Below, one piece after another: positions 23,274-33,517 of a stretch of 43,120 bases of DNA (position 1 is its first letter; each line of letters opens with the position of its first letter). The position numbers and the translations under genes were made by a program. The stretch comes from a virus. A model generated the notes under the pieces. The model ran no database searches and was not told where the DNA came from. It worked only from the letters and a program-made list of their open reading frames with translations. The DNA is taken from IMG/VR virus record IMGVR_UViG_3300048912_000044, positions 1-43,120 of that record; one strand, written 5' to 3'.

Positions 23274-26200
23274 TGGCAACCGTACCGACTACCGGCCTGC
23301 TTCCTGAGCAAGGCGAAGACATCATCCCCAGCCAGCCTTCGATGCTGGCTGATGCCATTCAGCAAACCAAGGACCGCCAGCGCAACGACTTCATGTCAAC
23401 CCTTGAGGTGGTCGGCGAGGTGAACCCTGATGAGTTCGCCAAGGCCACGGCCGTTTCGAAGTACTCAGGCATCCCGGCTGAAGTGCTTCACCGCCAACAG
23501 GATCAGATGGAAAAACTGCTCAAGAACAACCGTTACGCGGCGGTTTTTGACAGCTACCCGAAGACGGCGGCCGCGCTCTCTAACGGTCAGACCGCTGCGC
23601 TGGCCCAGGATGACATCGACAACCTGACGCGCATCGAGTACGCGAAGCAGATCACCAAGTTCGAAAACCAGTCACCTGGCGAGCAGTTGTTCGGCGCCGT
23701 TGAGCAGGCAGTCACCCAGGGCAAGCAGGCGGCTGGCATCGGATACGCGGATAGACTTGAGCGTCTACGTCGGTCCTTCGACTCGATCGATCAGGAAATT
23801 ACCCGTGCGGCGCTGGTTGGCGAGAACCCATATCCCAACGGTGACAACCCCACCGGCTTCGGCTTCGACTACATGCAGCAGACGCCGGAAGGCCGGGTGG
23901 AGATGCGCAACCGGCTGCTGGGTCGCCAGGCAGAGACCATCAGCGATGTGGTTGCAAAGCAGGCTGACCTGGACAAGATGCCAGTCGAGCCCGGAGCTCT
24001 GCGTTATCAGGAGCTTGGCGGCGATGCGTCGGCAATGGCCCAGGCCATAGCAGAGAACCCAGGGTATGCGGCGCGAGCTGCCGCTGGGTCTGCCGTTGGA
24101 TCTGCTGAGATGCTGGTAGCTGGCGCGCTTGGCGGGCCTCTGGCTGCTGGCGTCGTGGAGTTCGGCACCGAAGGCAACGCCAAGCTTCTGGATATCCTGC
24201 GCGAAGCCAAGATCGATCTGACCAACCCCAAGGCCGTACTGACCGCGCTGCAAGATGATGCGCTGATGGACGATGCCCGTGTAAGGGCTGCACGTAAGGC
24301 CGCTGGCACTACGGCGGTGGATGTTCTTGGCATGGGTCTCGCCGGAAAGCTTTTGGTGCCCAAGGCAATTGGCGGGAAGGCGCTCACCGCTACTCAGCGA
24401 GAAGCCACCAACCTTGCAGTCCAGTTTCCCGTTCAGGGCGTTATCGGTGGCGCATCCGAGGCCGCTGGCCAGTACGCAGCCGATCAGAAGATCAGTGGCG
24501 GCGATGTGCTCATGGAAGCCGTGGCTGGTGCCGGCATGTCTTCGGTTGAGGTCGCGACATTCGGTGGGGGCCGAATCATCGACACGATCAAGGACGGCCT
24601 GGCCCAGTCACGGCAAGCCCGCCAGGGGAAGGCAACGCTTGACGAGATGGTCGCAGCTTCGCTGGATAGCAAGCTGCGCTCTCGAGATGCCGAGGCATTC
24701 AACGGAGTGGCCACGGAGCAGCTTAAGGATTCCCCGCTGGAGATGATCAGCATCCCGGCAGAGGCCCTGGCCAAGTTGAATCAGGACGGTGCGCCGCCAG
24801 TTCTGGATGCATTGCTGGAACGAATCCCTGGCCTGTCCGAGCAGTTTGCCGAAGCCACGGCTAGCGGCGGCTCCGTGAGCATGAAGACGGCCGATTACCT
24901 GACGGCCTTCGCTGAACACCACGCGGCGCTGGCCAACTCGATCAGAACCCAGGCCGAAGGAATGAGCATTGAGGAAACTGCTCAATGGCAGGCAGCCCAG
25001 GAAGAGCAGATCAACGAGCTAGCCAAGACCTTGGATCGAGCGCCAGACGCCCGTGACGACGCTTTCATCGGCATGATGGGCGAGCTTCAGCAGGCTGGAT
25101 ACCGTCGTGCTGACGCCGAGCAATATGCCGCTCTGCACCTGTCCGCCATGTCCACTCTTGCTGACCGTACCGGGAAGCCACTTCAGGAGCTGCTGGCGCG
25201 CTTTCCTCTCGATGTACGCAACAAGGCCCCTGATGCAATACAGCGCGTCCCTGTCGACGATATGCGGATTGCTATAGGTCGTCTGCGTACCAGTGACATC
25301 CCGCAATCAAGAGATCTGTTCGGCAAGTCTCTGGTCGAATACTTGCGTGATGCCGGCGGTTTGAACGATGCCGGCGGCGAACTTGCTGCCCTGGATGTGA
25401 ACGTCGGCAAGGTTGGTCGTAATCGTCTGGTCAAGGCTGATGGCGGCCTGAGCCTGGATGACGCGGCGATGCGTGCGTGGGAAAACGGTTACTTCCCCGG
25501 CGTGGCCCGTGAAGACGTTGGCCCGCAACTTATCGTCGACGCCGTGCAGCGCGACATGAATGATCAACCAACCTTCAGCAGCGAGCAGGAGAACGCCACG
25601 CTTCGTGACCAAGCCACCAACCTTCAGCAGCTTCAGGACTACCTTGACCAGCTTGGCGTTAACCTTAACGAGCTGAGTGATGATCAGGTGCTTGCCATAT
25701 TGCGAGATCCTGAGTCAATTCAGGGAGTTCAGCTTGACCAGACCGGCGCTCCGCGTGAACCGCGCGGTTACATCACGTTCAACGACGGCAAGCCCGGAGA
25801 GCAGCGCAAGTTCCAGATCACTGTGACCGCGCGCCGTGACCTTTCTACGCTACTCCATGAGTTCGGGCACTTTTACCTTGAGGTGGTGACCGACTTGGCC
25901 GCCGATGCAGATGCGCCATTGCAGATGCAGCAGGACGTTGCGGCGATTCGGGAATGGACCGGGGCCAAGCCAGAAGGTCCGTTTGAGGTTGAGCAGCACG
26001 AACAGTTCGCCCGGGGCTTTGAGGCGTATTTGGCAGATGGCAAGGCGCCAAACCCAGAGCTTCAAGGCGCGTTCGCCCGGTTCAAGCGATGGATCATCGC
26101 CATCTACAAAGACCTGACACGCCTGAACGTACAGCTTTCCGATGAGATACGTGGCGTGATGGATCGAATCGTTGCAACTGATGACCAGATCCGCGCAGCC

Positions 26201-29200
26201 CAGGACGTGACCCAGGCCATGCCCATGTTCGAAAGCGCGGCCAAGGCTGGCATGACGGAAACCGAGTTCGCAGCCTACCGCGACCAGGTTGACCTGGCCC
26301 ACGCCGAAGCCGCGACCACGGTTGAGCAGCAAGTGATCCGCGAAGAAGAGCAGCGCCGCAGCAAGTGGTGGGGCGAAGAGTCTGCGCGCATTGCCGCCGA
26401 AGTCTCAGAAGAGCTGGATACGCTGCCGGAGTACCAGGCTATCCGCGCATTGCGCAAAGGGATCATGCCAGACGGCACCCAGCAGAACATCAAGCTGCAG
26501 GGGTCCGAGATCAAGGATCTGTACGGTACCGCCGTATTGCGCAAGCTGGCGTTCATGCATGGCAAAGACGGTATCCCGATGGACATCTCCGCTCAGATCC
26601 TGGGCTTCAAATCCGGCGACGAGATGATCAAGGCCATCCTTGGTGCACCTCCGCGCGGCGAAGCCATCCTTGCAGAGACCCAGGCCCGCATGATGGAGCG
26701 CCACGGCGCGCGCGCTGATGGCGCCTCGACTGAGAAAGCCATGGCCGCTGTGCACAACGAGAAGCGCGGCGCAGTTCTGCTCAAGGAGCTGAATGCACTG
26801 GGCAAGCAGGGTAACCGCAAGAACATCACTAGCCAGCAAGTCCTTAAGGCCGCCGCAGAACGCATCATGCAGAACCGAAAGGTGCGCGACATCCAGCCTT
26901 TCGAGTATCAGCGCGCAGAAGGCAAGGCTGGACGCCGGGCTTTCGAAGCGGCCGCCAAGGGTGACTTGGCCGCGGCCTATGAGGCAAAGCAGCAACAGTT
27001 GCTGAACTATCACCTGTGGCGTGAGGCCAAGAAGGCCCGCGACGAAATCGACTCGATCGTAAATCGCATGGCTGACTTCAACAAGTCGACGCGCCGGGAG
27101 AAGCTGGGCAAGGCCGGGCACTCCTACCTGGATCAGATCGATGCGGTCATGGAGCAGTACGAGTTCCGCAATGTCAGCCTGCGCGATCTGGATAAGCGCG
27201 TATCGTTTGCTCAGTGGTACGCCGACCAGCTGGCGCAGGGCAATGAGCCGGATGTTCCTGAGTTCATCCTGAACACCTCGCAGAAGGTCAACTACAAGGA
27301 TCTGTCTCTGGCCCAGTTATCCGAGTTGAATGACTTCGTACAGAACGTGAATCACCTGGCCGGCCTGAAGAATAAGCTACTGGCAAACAAACGCCTGAAG
27401 GACTTCGCTGAGGCCAAGGATCTGCTGGTGAAGGCGGCTTATGCAAACCTGGGCAAGCGCAAGGCGCCACCAATCGATAAAGGCACGCTGACAGCACTGG
27501 AACGCATGGGCGACTGGGCCAGCAGCATGTCTGCAGCGCTACTCAAAATGGAACAAATCGTTGAGTGGCTGGACGATGGCGACATTGAGGGGCCATGGCA
27601 CACCACTTTCTGGCAACCGTTTGTGGAGGCCCAGGCAGCCAAGGATGATCTGAACCGAGAGTTCACCACGCAGCTGATGGCCAACGTCGACAAGTACATC
27701 GATGCGCGCGGCCAGCGGGCAATGCGCGAGCAGATCAATATCCCGGAGATCGGCCAGTCTCTGACCCGCAACGCAATTATCAGCGCCGCCCTGAACACCG
27801 GTAACGCCGGAAACCGGGAGAAGCTGCTGAAGGGTTACGGCTGGGACGAAAACCAGCTGGGCGCGATCCTGCGCAACATGAACAAGGATGATTGGGAGTT
27901 CGCGCAGAGCCAGTGGGATCTGGTTGAGCGCCTTTGGCCGCAAATCGAGCAACTGGAGAAAGACCTGCACGGCGTTGCGCCAGACAAGATCGTCGCGACC
28001 CCTGTCAGCACTCAATATGGGGAGTACAGCGGCGGCTACTGGCCTCTGGTGTACGACACAAGCTCACCTGAATACGCCCAGGTTGCCAACAACCTTACCG
28101 ACAACACCGGCCTGTTTGAGCAGGGATATGCCAAGGCCACCACGCCCAAGGGACACACCAAGGCACGGGTTGATTCCTTCGCGGCGCCGATCATGTTGGA
28201 CACCAGTATTGTGGCCAGCCACTTGGGCCAGGTCATCCACGACTTGACGCACCGTAAGGCGATCATCGACGCGGCCAAGATCATCAGCAACAAGGAGGTC
28301 AAGCAGGCGCTGAACGAGACGCTGGGCGTTAACATTGCCAACCAGTTCAACCCATGGCTACAGGGTGTTGCCAATGACATGGTGATGGACAGCCGGAAAG
28401 GTATCGATGCTTGGACCAACCTATCCAGCACTTTGCGCGCCAACCTTTCCGTGGGCTGGATGGGCTTCAGCGCCACCACTGGCATTCAGCAGATTCTTGG
28501 CTTCTCGCAAAGCTGGGAGCATCTTGCTCAGCTCGGAGCCCGCAAGTATCTGCCGCAGGGCATGCTGGAGTTTGTACGCCAGCCATTCAAAACCATCGCT
28601 TTCGTGAAGTCACTGTCTGGGGAGATGCGTAACCGTGACGCCAACCTGGACAACAATATGCGCGAGGTTCTGAAGCGCGTGAGCGGTCGTACCGGTCCGA
28701 AGGCCGTAATTCAACGTCTGGCTTTTAAGCACATCAGCATCATCCAGTCGATGGTTGATTATCCTACATGGCTTGCCGCGTATCACAAGGGAATGGCCGA
28801 CGGCGAAACGTTGGATACCTCGGTGGCAATGGGAGACCGCGCCGTGCGCTTATCTCAGATGTCTGGCGGCCCGAAAGACCTTGCAGCCGTGCAGCGCAAG
28901 GATGGACTTATGAAGGCTCTCACAATCGTCTACAGCTACTTCAACCTGCTCTATAACCGCCAGGCCGATCTGGTACATAGCATGAAGACAGCCCAAGGCG
29001 TGAAGGACTATCTGAGCGCATTTGAAAGGACCATTTTCCTGATCGCAATGCCGGCTGTTCTTGCACCTTTGATGACCGGTCAAGGCCCAAAGGATGACGA
29101 TTCATATGCCAAGTGGGCGGCGCTGAAGGTGGCAACCTATCCTTTGATGGCAGTTCCGTTGCTTCGTGATGTGGCGAGCAGCCTGGAAAGCGGGTGGGCC

Positions 29201-29461
29201 TATTCAGGAGCAACCCCTATCGGCGATGTATTTAAATCGGCAACGCGCTTGGCTGCGGCTATAGGTCAGGATGATGTAGATGCTGAGAAAATAACGATGT
29301 CCACAATGGATGTGGTCGGCATGGGGTTTGGCCTGCCTACCGCCCAGCCTAAGCGGACAATCAAGTACCTATTCAGCGTTGAGCGTGGTGAGCGTCAAGA
29401 CGACAATATGTTGGAATTCATCCGAGGCCTGATGTTTGGGCCGCCAAAAGAACCCAAGTAG
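23273..29461 (+). CDS. Giant ejection/internal core protein with zinc-protease-like motif (2062 aa)
   Basis: At 2062 residues this is the largest product, in the position of T7 gp16. It is mostly helical. A hydrophobic Gly/Ala-rich stretch lies near 265-297 (GSAVGSAEMLVAGALGGPLAAG), which could insert in a membrane. Residues 862-866 are HEFGH within LSTLLHEFGHFYLEV, the metallopeptidase HExxH pattern found in polyvalent injected proteins; a third ligand is not certain. Further on are coiled-coil regions and a C-terminal part with hydrophobic segments (about 1900-1960). It is likely ejected with DNA and may cut or modify a host protein on entry. The protease function is inferred from the motif. 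Confidence 0.9.
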   Translation: MATVPTTGLLPEQGEDIIPSQPSMLADAIQQTKDRQRNDFMSTLEVVGEVNPDEFAKATAVSKYSGIPAEVLHRQQDQMEKLLKNNRYAAVFDSYPKTAAALSNGQTAALAQDDIDNLTRIEYAKQITKFENQSPGEQLFGAVEQAVTQGKQAAGIGYADRLERLRRSFDSIDQEITRAALVGENPYPNGDNPTGFGFDYMQQTPEGRVEMRNRLLGRQAETISDVVAKQADLDKMPVEPGALRYQELGGDASAMAQAIAENPGYAARAAAGSAVGSAEMLVAGALGGPLAAGVVEFGTEGNAKLLDILREAKIDLTNPKAVLTALQDDALMDDARVRAARKAAGTTAVDVLGMGLAGKLLVPKAIGGKALTATQREATNLAVQFPVQGVIGGASEAAGQYAADQKISGGDVLMEAVAGAGMSSVEVATFGGGRIIDTIKDGLAQSRQARQGKATLDEMVAASLDSKLRSRDAEAFNGVATEQLKDSPLEMISIPAEALAKLNQDGAPPVLDALLERIPGLSEQFAEATASGGSVSMKTADYLTAFAEHHAALANSIRTQAEGMSIEETAQWQAAQEEQINELAKTLDRAPDARDDAFIGMMGELQQAGYRRADAEQYAALHLSAMSTLADRTGKPLQELLARFPLDVRNKAPDAIQRVPVDDMRIAIGRLRTSDIPQSRDLFGKSLVEYLRDAGGLNDAGGELAALDVNVGKVGRNRLVKADGGLSLDDAAMRAWENGYFPGVAREDVGPQLIVDAVQRDMNDQPTFSSEQENATLRDQATNLQQLQDYLDQLGVNLNELSDDQVLAILRDPESIQGVQLDQTGAPREPRGYITFNDGKPGEQRKFQITVTARRDLSTLLHEFGHFYLEVVTDLAADADAPLQMQQDVAAIREWTGAKPEGPFEVEQHEQFARGFEAYLADGKAPNPELQGAFARFKRWIIAIYKDLTRLNVQLSDEIRGVMDRIVATDDQIRAAQDVTQAMPMFESAAKAGMTETEFAAYRDQVDLAHAEAATTVEQQVIREEEQRRSKWWGEESARIAAEVSEELDTLPEYQAIRALRKGIMPDGTQQNIKLQGSEIKDLYGTAVLRKLAFMHGKDGIPMDISAQILGFKSGDEMIKAILGAPPRGEAILAETQARMMERHGARADGASTEKAMAAVHNEKRGAVLLKELNALGKQGNRKNITSQQVLKAAAERIMQNRKVRDIQPFEYQRAEGKAGRRAFEAAAKGDLAAAYEAKQQQLLNYHLWREAKKARDEIDSIVNRMADFNKSTRREKLGKAGHSYLDQIDAVMEQYEFRNVSLRDLDKRVSFAQWYADQLAQGNEPDVPEFILNTSQKVNYKDLSLAQLSELNDFVQNVNHLAGLKNKLLANKRLKDFAEAKDLLVKAAYANLGKRKAPPIDKGTLTALERMGDWASSMSAALLKMEQIVEWLDDGDIEGPWHTTFWQPFVEAQAAKDDLNREFTTQLMANVDKYIDARGQRAMREQINIPEIGQSLTRNAIISAALNTGNAGNREKLLKGYGWDENQLGAILRNMNKDDWEFAQSQWDLVERLWPQIEQLEKDLHGVAPDKIVATPVSTQYGEYSGGYWPLVYDTSSPEYAQVANNLTDNTGLFEQGYAKATTPKGHTKARVDSFAAPIMLDTSIVASHLGQVIHDLTHRKAIIDAAKIISNKEVKQALNETLGVNIANQFNPWLQGVANDMVMDSRKGIDAWTNLSSTLRANLSVGWMGFSATTGIQQILGFSQSWEHLAQLGARKYLPQGMLEFVRQPFKTIAFVKSLSGEMRNRDANLDNNMREVLKRVSGRTGPKAVIQRLAFKHISIIQSMVDYPTWLAAYHKGMADGETLDTSVAMGDRAVRLSQMSGGPKDLAAVQRKDGLMKALTIVYSYFNLLYNRQADLVHSMKTAQGVKDYLSAFERTIFLIAMPAVLAPLMTGQGPKDDDSYAKWAALKVATYPLMAVPLLRDVASSLESGWAYSGATPIGDVFKSATRLAAAIGQDDVDAEKITMSTMDVVGMGFGLPTAQPKRTIKYLFSVERGERQDDNMLEFIRGLMFGPPKEPK

Positions 29462-29472
29462 GAGCAATACGC

Positions 29473-32376
29473 ATGACCGTAACCACAACTCTCGATCGTC
29501 AGTATTTCGATGGCGATGGCTCTAACAAAAATTTCCCGTTCAATTTCAGGTTCTTTGATAACTCAAATATTTTTGTTTACCTGATTGGCAGCGATGGAAG
29601 CATAGTCGGCCAGACTTTAAATGTTGACTACACGTTATCAGGGGCTATGGCGCCCGGTGGAGGACAAGTAATTTTTTCAGTATCTCCGCCTGCCGGTGTT
29701 AAGAACGTCTTGGTCAGTCGTATTCTTCCTCTCGTGCAGCCGACATCAATCAGAAACCAGGGTGCATTTTTCCCAGCAATTCATGAAGATGCCTTTGATA
29801 GGATCGTCATGCTGATTCAGCAGGTTTCTGGAGTTGCTAATAATTCACTACAGCTTTCTCCTGGCGGGGCTACATGGGACGCCAAAGGAAGCAGGATCAT
29901 CAATGTTGGAGACCCTTTACTTCCTCAAGATGCCGCAACTCGAAAATGGGCAACTGATTATGTGGCCTCAATTCTGTCGACCGGGCAGGGGCCCATCAAT
30001 AACTCTGTTAACGTAATTCATGTGACGCCTGGGAATATTTTTACTACCGTTTCGGCAAAGCTGCTCGAAACCGTGAGTCTGTCTGACTACGCAACGCTCC
30101 GCGCAGCCTTGGCTTCCGGCGCGATGGTTCATGTGCCAGCGACCGTTACTGACGTGTCACTTTCTTCGGCGGATTCTCCATACGTATTGCCGTTCCTCAA
30201 TCGGGTGAGCGTTGAAGGGCCGCTGAATATCAATCTTGGCGCCAGCGTTCATGCCACTGCCGCTGGTCCTATTTGTCGTGTTGGGGTTAGAAATTCCCTG
30301 ATCAAGTTGCTTGGCCCTACCCCTCTGGAAACAACGGCCTCGTCTGTTGCGTCAATCACTGGCGTTGCCGGCGACTGGACTATCACATACAACGTGGCAA
30401 GCACTTCGGGTGCGGTGGTTGGTGACTACGCCAAGCTATTCGATGTTGGGCCACTCCCAATCCTGAACGGTGATAATGCGGCGAGCTACATCCTGCGCAG
30501 CTACCCACTTAAGGGAGAGCTGTACACGCCCCTGTTGCAAAGTGTTGGAAGCTTGACCTATGCAGGCGGCGGCGGCAGCGTAGCCTTCAGTGCTGTCAGT
30601 GGTTCACTTTCGGACTATATGCACAGTGGCGACCTAATCACGGACAAAGGTCAGACTCGGGTTCTGAACGTTATCGGCGGTACCAGCGCTTCCATCGTTG
30701 GCGCATGGACTAATGGCGGCAACTCCGGATCTCGATCGTTCTACATCACTCGCCCGAACGCCGGCACGATTGGCACCGCGGGCGCTCCAAATGCAACTGT
30801 CACTGGCGTTGGTACCGCATTCACTACCGAGGCAAACCCAGGCGACGTGCTTCTCGCTGATGGTGTGATGACAAAGATATTGACCGTGGTTAGCGGCACC
30901 TCTTTGACCTTGGCTGCACCAGTGACACTTGCCGCTGGCACCTCTTACAGCATCCTGCAGTCGGCCGCCTGCCTGCATGAAGGCGTGCATGAGATTACCG
31001 CCGTAGGCGCTGGTACCATCGCCGTGCGAAACCGCAGCACCGTAAAACCTCCTATCAATGGCGTGTCGGTTGATGAATTCAGAATCATCAAAACTGTGCT
31101 GAAGCAGAATGGCACCGCTGTTGGCGACGACGGGTTTGTTTTCGATCAGAACGGATCTCTACGCGAGGTCAACAATTTGGTTGTTGTAGGGCCTGGATCC
31201 GGAACGGGGATCGGATTTCTGCTTCAGGATCGGATTCCTAGCGAGACGTCCAGCGGAGGAACATCGTTTGGAGATGTTACTCAGAACGGCTTGCGCGGCA
31301 CGGTTCTGTTTGGCCAAAACGTCGGGGCAACCCGGTTTCTTCGCGCGGCGATGATCGGTCATGGCTGCCTTTTGAACGCACGGAAATTCGCATCTACCAA
31401 TAACCTTGAAAACAGTGTTTGGGTTCTTGAAGGCGGTATCGCGAATCTTCGCCGAGCCCAAATCACAGGCGGTAGTGGCATAGCCTTGTTGGTAAATGCC
31501 GGTGGCACGGCTGTGGTCACGGAGATTCGTTTGGCTGGTTCCGGTAACGACGGACTGCGCACCGATACAGGGTCTGTAGTTTATGGTGAGGCGCCGATGG
31601 CAGTTGCCTGCGGCGGCATGAACTACCGCATTCTGGATAGCGGCAAGGTGCACCTGACCGATTCAGTAAGCCTTCTTTCTTCCTTGTCTGGTGTCTATTC
31701 TGATGGTGGCGGCGCTCGTATTGACCGAATGGCTATTGGCGCAAACGTGAGAGCAGGTATAGAAATTGGCGACCAGGGATTGATCCATGCAGATGGATGC
31801 TGGGTTTCAGGTACCTCTGCTGGTTTCGGACTGACCATAGGCAGCGGCAGCAAGTTCATGGCGTCCGGCACCGCAATCAATAACAACGCCAGTGGTGATG
31901 TGAACGTTCCAGCTACCTCGGTTGAATCATCAATCACGCTGAGAAATTGCTATTACCCAGCCGGGTTTACTGGTGTTCAAAGACTTAATAGCCCGAATGG
32001 TAACGGCTCTGCCTTGTATGACGGTGCGGGCGTTGATATCGGATCTTCGACTCCATCTGTAGGAGGTTCTGGTGGCCCTGGTACTGGAACCGGTACTTCG
32101 TCGGCAGTCTCCCTTAATTGGACCCGTGACAAAAATAGGTATGCATTCAATGCAAGCGTTACCGTTAACACGGTAGGTGATTGGTCTGGTTATTTGACGC
32201 TGAGCCTTCCATTTACCGCGGCAGTTAACTGCTCAGTTGGAGGCAACAATCAGACTACTGGAGCCGGGTTGACCGGTTATGCGACAGGAACGCAGTTGCG
32301 TATTTATTCTAACACCGGCACGTTCCCCGCCGCCGCAGGTAACACTTTGCTGATCAGCGGTGTAATCCTTACATAA
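29473..32376 (+). CDS. Tail spike / tail fibre (receptor-binding)
   Basis: This 967-residue protein has the podovirus fibre N-terminal domain: TLDRQYFDGDGSNKNFPF, VDYTLSG, and FPAIHEDAFDRIVMLIQQ, which attaches to the tail. A joining region (GATWDAKGSRIINVGDP, DAATRKWATDYV) follows, then a long repeat-rich beta region consistent with a parallel beta-helix. The C-terminus is Gly/Ser/Thr-rich with a compact beta end domain. It recognises a surface polysaccharide and may degrade it; active residues are not evident. Local base composition is more A/T-rich at the 5' end (29500-29900) than in the preceding genes, suggesting exchange. Confidence 0.92.
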   Translation: MTVTTTLDRQYFDGDGSNKNFPFNFRFFDNSNIFVYLIGSDGSIVGQTLNVDYTLSGAMAPGGGQVIFSVSPPAGVKNVLVSRILPLVQPTSIRNQGAFFPAIHEDAFDRIVMLIQQVSGVANNSLQLSPGGATWDAKGSRIINVGDPLLPQDAATRKWATDYVASILSTGQGPINNSVNVIHVTPGNIFTTVSAKLLETVSLSDYATLRAALASGAMVHVPATVTDVSLSSADSPYVLPFLNRVSVEGPLNINLGASVHATAAGPICRVGVRNSLIKLLGPTPLETTASSVASITGVAGDWTITYNVASTSGAVVGDYAKLFDVGPLPILNGDNAASYILRSYPLKGELYTPLLQSVGSLTYAGGGGSVAFSAVSGSLSDYMHSGDLITDKGQTRVLNVIGGTSASIVGAWTNGGNSGSRSFYITRPNAGTIGTAGAPNATVTGVGTAFTTEANPGDVLLADGVMTKILTVVSGTSLTLAAPVTLAAGTSYSILQSAACLHEGVHEITAVGAGTIAVRNRSTVKPPINGVSVDEFRIIKTVLKQNGTAVGDDGFVFDQNGSLREVNNLVVVGPGSGTGIGFLLQDRIPSETSSGGTSFGDVTQNGLRGTVLFGQNVGATRFLRAAMIGHGCLLNARKFASTNNLENSVWVLEGGIANLRRAQITGGSGIALLVNAGGTAVVTEIRLAGSGNDGLRTDTGSVVYGEAPMAVACGGMNYRILDSGKVHLTDSVSLLSSLSGVYSDGGGARIDRMAIGANVRAGIEIGDQGLIHADGCWVSGTSAGFGLTIGSGSKFMASGTAINNNASGDVNVPATSVESSITLRNCYYPAGFTGVQRLNSPNGNGSALYDGAGVDIGSSTPSVGGSGGPGTGTGTSSAVSLNWTRDKNRYAFNASVTVNTVGDWSGYLTLSLPFTAAVNCSVGGNNQTTGAGLTGYATGTQLRIYSNTGTFPAAAGNTLLISGVILT

Positions 32377-32385
32377 CCTCATGCA

Positions 32386-32426
32386 GGGCCAGCATCTTCG
32401 GTTATTTCAAAGATGCTGGCCTTCTT
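32386..32426 (+). terminator. Terminator-like hairpin after the spike gene
   Basis: GGCCAGCATCTT (32387-32398) and AAGATGCTGGCC (32410-32421) form a perfect 12-bp stem with an 11-base loop. It is followed by TTCTT, a weak T tract, 10 bases after the spike stop. It probably terminates partly, or protects the 3' end of the late transcript before the lysis genes. Confidence 0.75.
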
Positions 32427-32440
32427 ACCGGGAGAAATAT

Positions 32441-32656
32441 ATGAAACCTATCCCCCAATGGCGCCGCTGGTGGCGCAGATACAGCACATGGCTGGCTCTT
32501 GCTCTTCCTGCGATGACGGTTCTCCGCGATGCCCTTCCAAGTCTTCAGGAGCTGATCCCTCTGGGTCAGTACAAGTGGATTGTTGGGGTGCTCGGTTTCG
32601 TGATCGTCATCGCCACCAACATCCACCAAAACTCTGTGTCTGGGAGAAAGCCATGA
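32441..32656 (+). CDS. Holin
   Basis: This 71-residue protein starts at ATG 32441 after GGGAG. It has a basic, Trp-rich N-terminus (PIPQWRRWWRRYSTW), a first hydrophobic segment (LALALPAMTVLRDAL) and a second clear membrane segment (WIVGVLGFVIVIATNI), with a short polar end. This matches small two-helix phage holins and it directly precedes and overlaps the endolysin. It would form membrane lesions at lysis time. Confidence 0.87.
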   Translation: MKPIPQWRRWWRRYSTWLALALPAMTVLRDALPSLQELIPLGQYKWIVGVLGFVIVIATNIHQNSVSGRKP

Positions 32657-33132
32657 ATTTTGACCAGGCTTTCGAAAAGTTGATTGGGCATGAGGGAGGC
32701 TACTCAAACCATCCTGATGACCCTGGCGGTGAAACCATGTTCGGGGTCACTGCACGGGTTGCGCGGGCCAATGGATACTCCGGCGCCATGCGAGACCTAC
32801 CCCTGGCGGTGGCCAAGTCGATCTATCGAGCTTCGTACTGGGATACCGTACGTGCCGATGAGCTTCCTGATGTTGTGCGCTTCGATGTGTTTGACGCCTC
32901 GGTTAACTCGGGTCCAGGCCAAGCCATCAGGTTTCTGCAGCGCGCCACTGGCTCAACTGATGACGGTCGGCTGGGCCCACTGACAATGCGTGCCATCAAG
33001 GCCATGGATCCTCAACTGCTGGATAAGCGCTTGAACGGATACCGCCTACGCTTCATGAGTGAGTTGAAAACCTGGCCCTCCTTCGGGCGCGGCTGGGCCT
33101 CACGTATTGCCACCAACCTGATCGAGGATTGA
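32653..33132 (+). CDS. Endolysin, GH108 muramidase with peptidoglycan-binding domain
   Basis: This 159-residue enzyme starts at ATG 32653, overlapping the holin stop. The GH108 signature is present at the N-terminus: FEKLIGHEGGYSNHPDDPGG with catalytic Glu 14, then TMFGVT. The C-terminal half (RFLQRATG...DGRLGPLTMRAIKAMDPQ) is a PG-binding-3 type domain. It cuts the glycan backbone of the wall. There is no signal peptide, so export depends on the holin. Confidence 0.96.
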   Translation: MNFDQAFEKLIGHEGGYSNHPDDPGGETMFGVTARVARANGYSGAMRDLPLAVAKSIYRASYWDTVRADELPDVVRFDVFDASVNSGPGQAIRFLQRATGSTDDGRLGPLTMRAIKAMDPQLLDKRLNGYRLRFMSELKTWPSFGRGWASRIATNLIED

Positions 33133-33135
33133 GCC

Positions 33136-33390
33136 ATGAGTTTAGGCGCCATAATTGCCCTGGTGATCGCCGCTGTTGCTGCCCTGTTGGGTGGTATCGC
33201 TGGCAACAAGATGGGCAAGTCAACCGGTCGCAAGGAAGGTGCCGAGCAAGCCAACCAGGAGCAGCAAATAACCCAGGCCCAGGCGACGGTAAAAGCCGTC
33301 CAGGAGCGATCCGATGTTGACCAGAAAGTTGCTGCTACTCCCCGCGCTGATATTGATCGCGAGCTGTCGGAGTTCTCCCGTCCCGATTGA
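33136..33390 (+). CDS. Rz: i-spanin (Rz-like)
   Basis: This 84-residue protein has an N-terminal inner-membrane anchor (GAIIALVIAAVAALLGGIAG, residues 4-23) and a periplasmic helical, Gln/Ala-rich region with coiled-coil character (GAEQANQEQQITQAQATV). It follows the endolysin by three bases, and a lipoprotein gene overlaps its end in another frame, the classic Rz/Rz1 layout. It joins the o-spanin to fuse the two membranes in the final lysis step. It is shorter than lambda Rz. Confidence 0.88.
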   Translation: MSLGAIIALVIAAVAALLGGIAGNKMGKSTGRKEGAEQANQEQQITQAQATVKAVQERSDVDQKVAATPRADIDRELSEFSRPD

Positions 33391-33517
33391 TACGGGCTGT
33401 GCTTGGGTGAAGCCGATCTACACGAACAAGGCCGATCGCGATGCGATGGCTGACGGACTCGCGGTGCAGCTTGCCGCGCACAACCGGCTCTACAAGAGCC
33501 ACTGCCCGGCCAAATAG
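33314..33517 (+). CDS. Rz1: o-spanin (Rz1-like lipoprotein)
   Basis: This 67-residue frame overlaps the i-spanin gene by 77 bases in a different frame. It starts MLTRKLLLLPALILIASC, a lipoprotein signal with lipobox IASC and lipidated Cys 18, leaving a short mature part with some prolines and two further cysteines. It sits in the outer membrane and pairs with Rz. A terminator overlaps its stop. Confidence 0.9.
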   Translation: MLTRKLLLLPALILIASCRSSPVPIDTGCAWVKPIYTNKADRDAMADGLAVQLAAHNRLYKSHCPAK

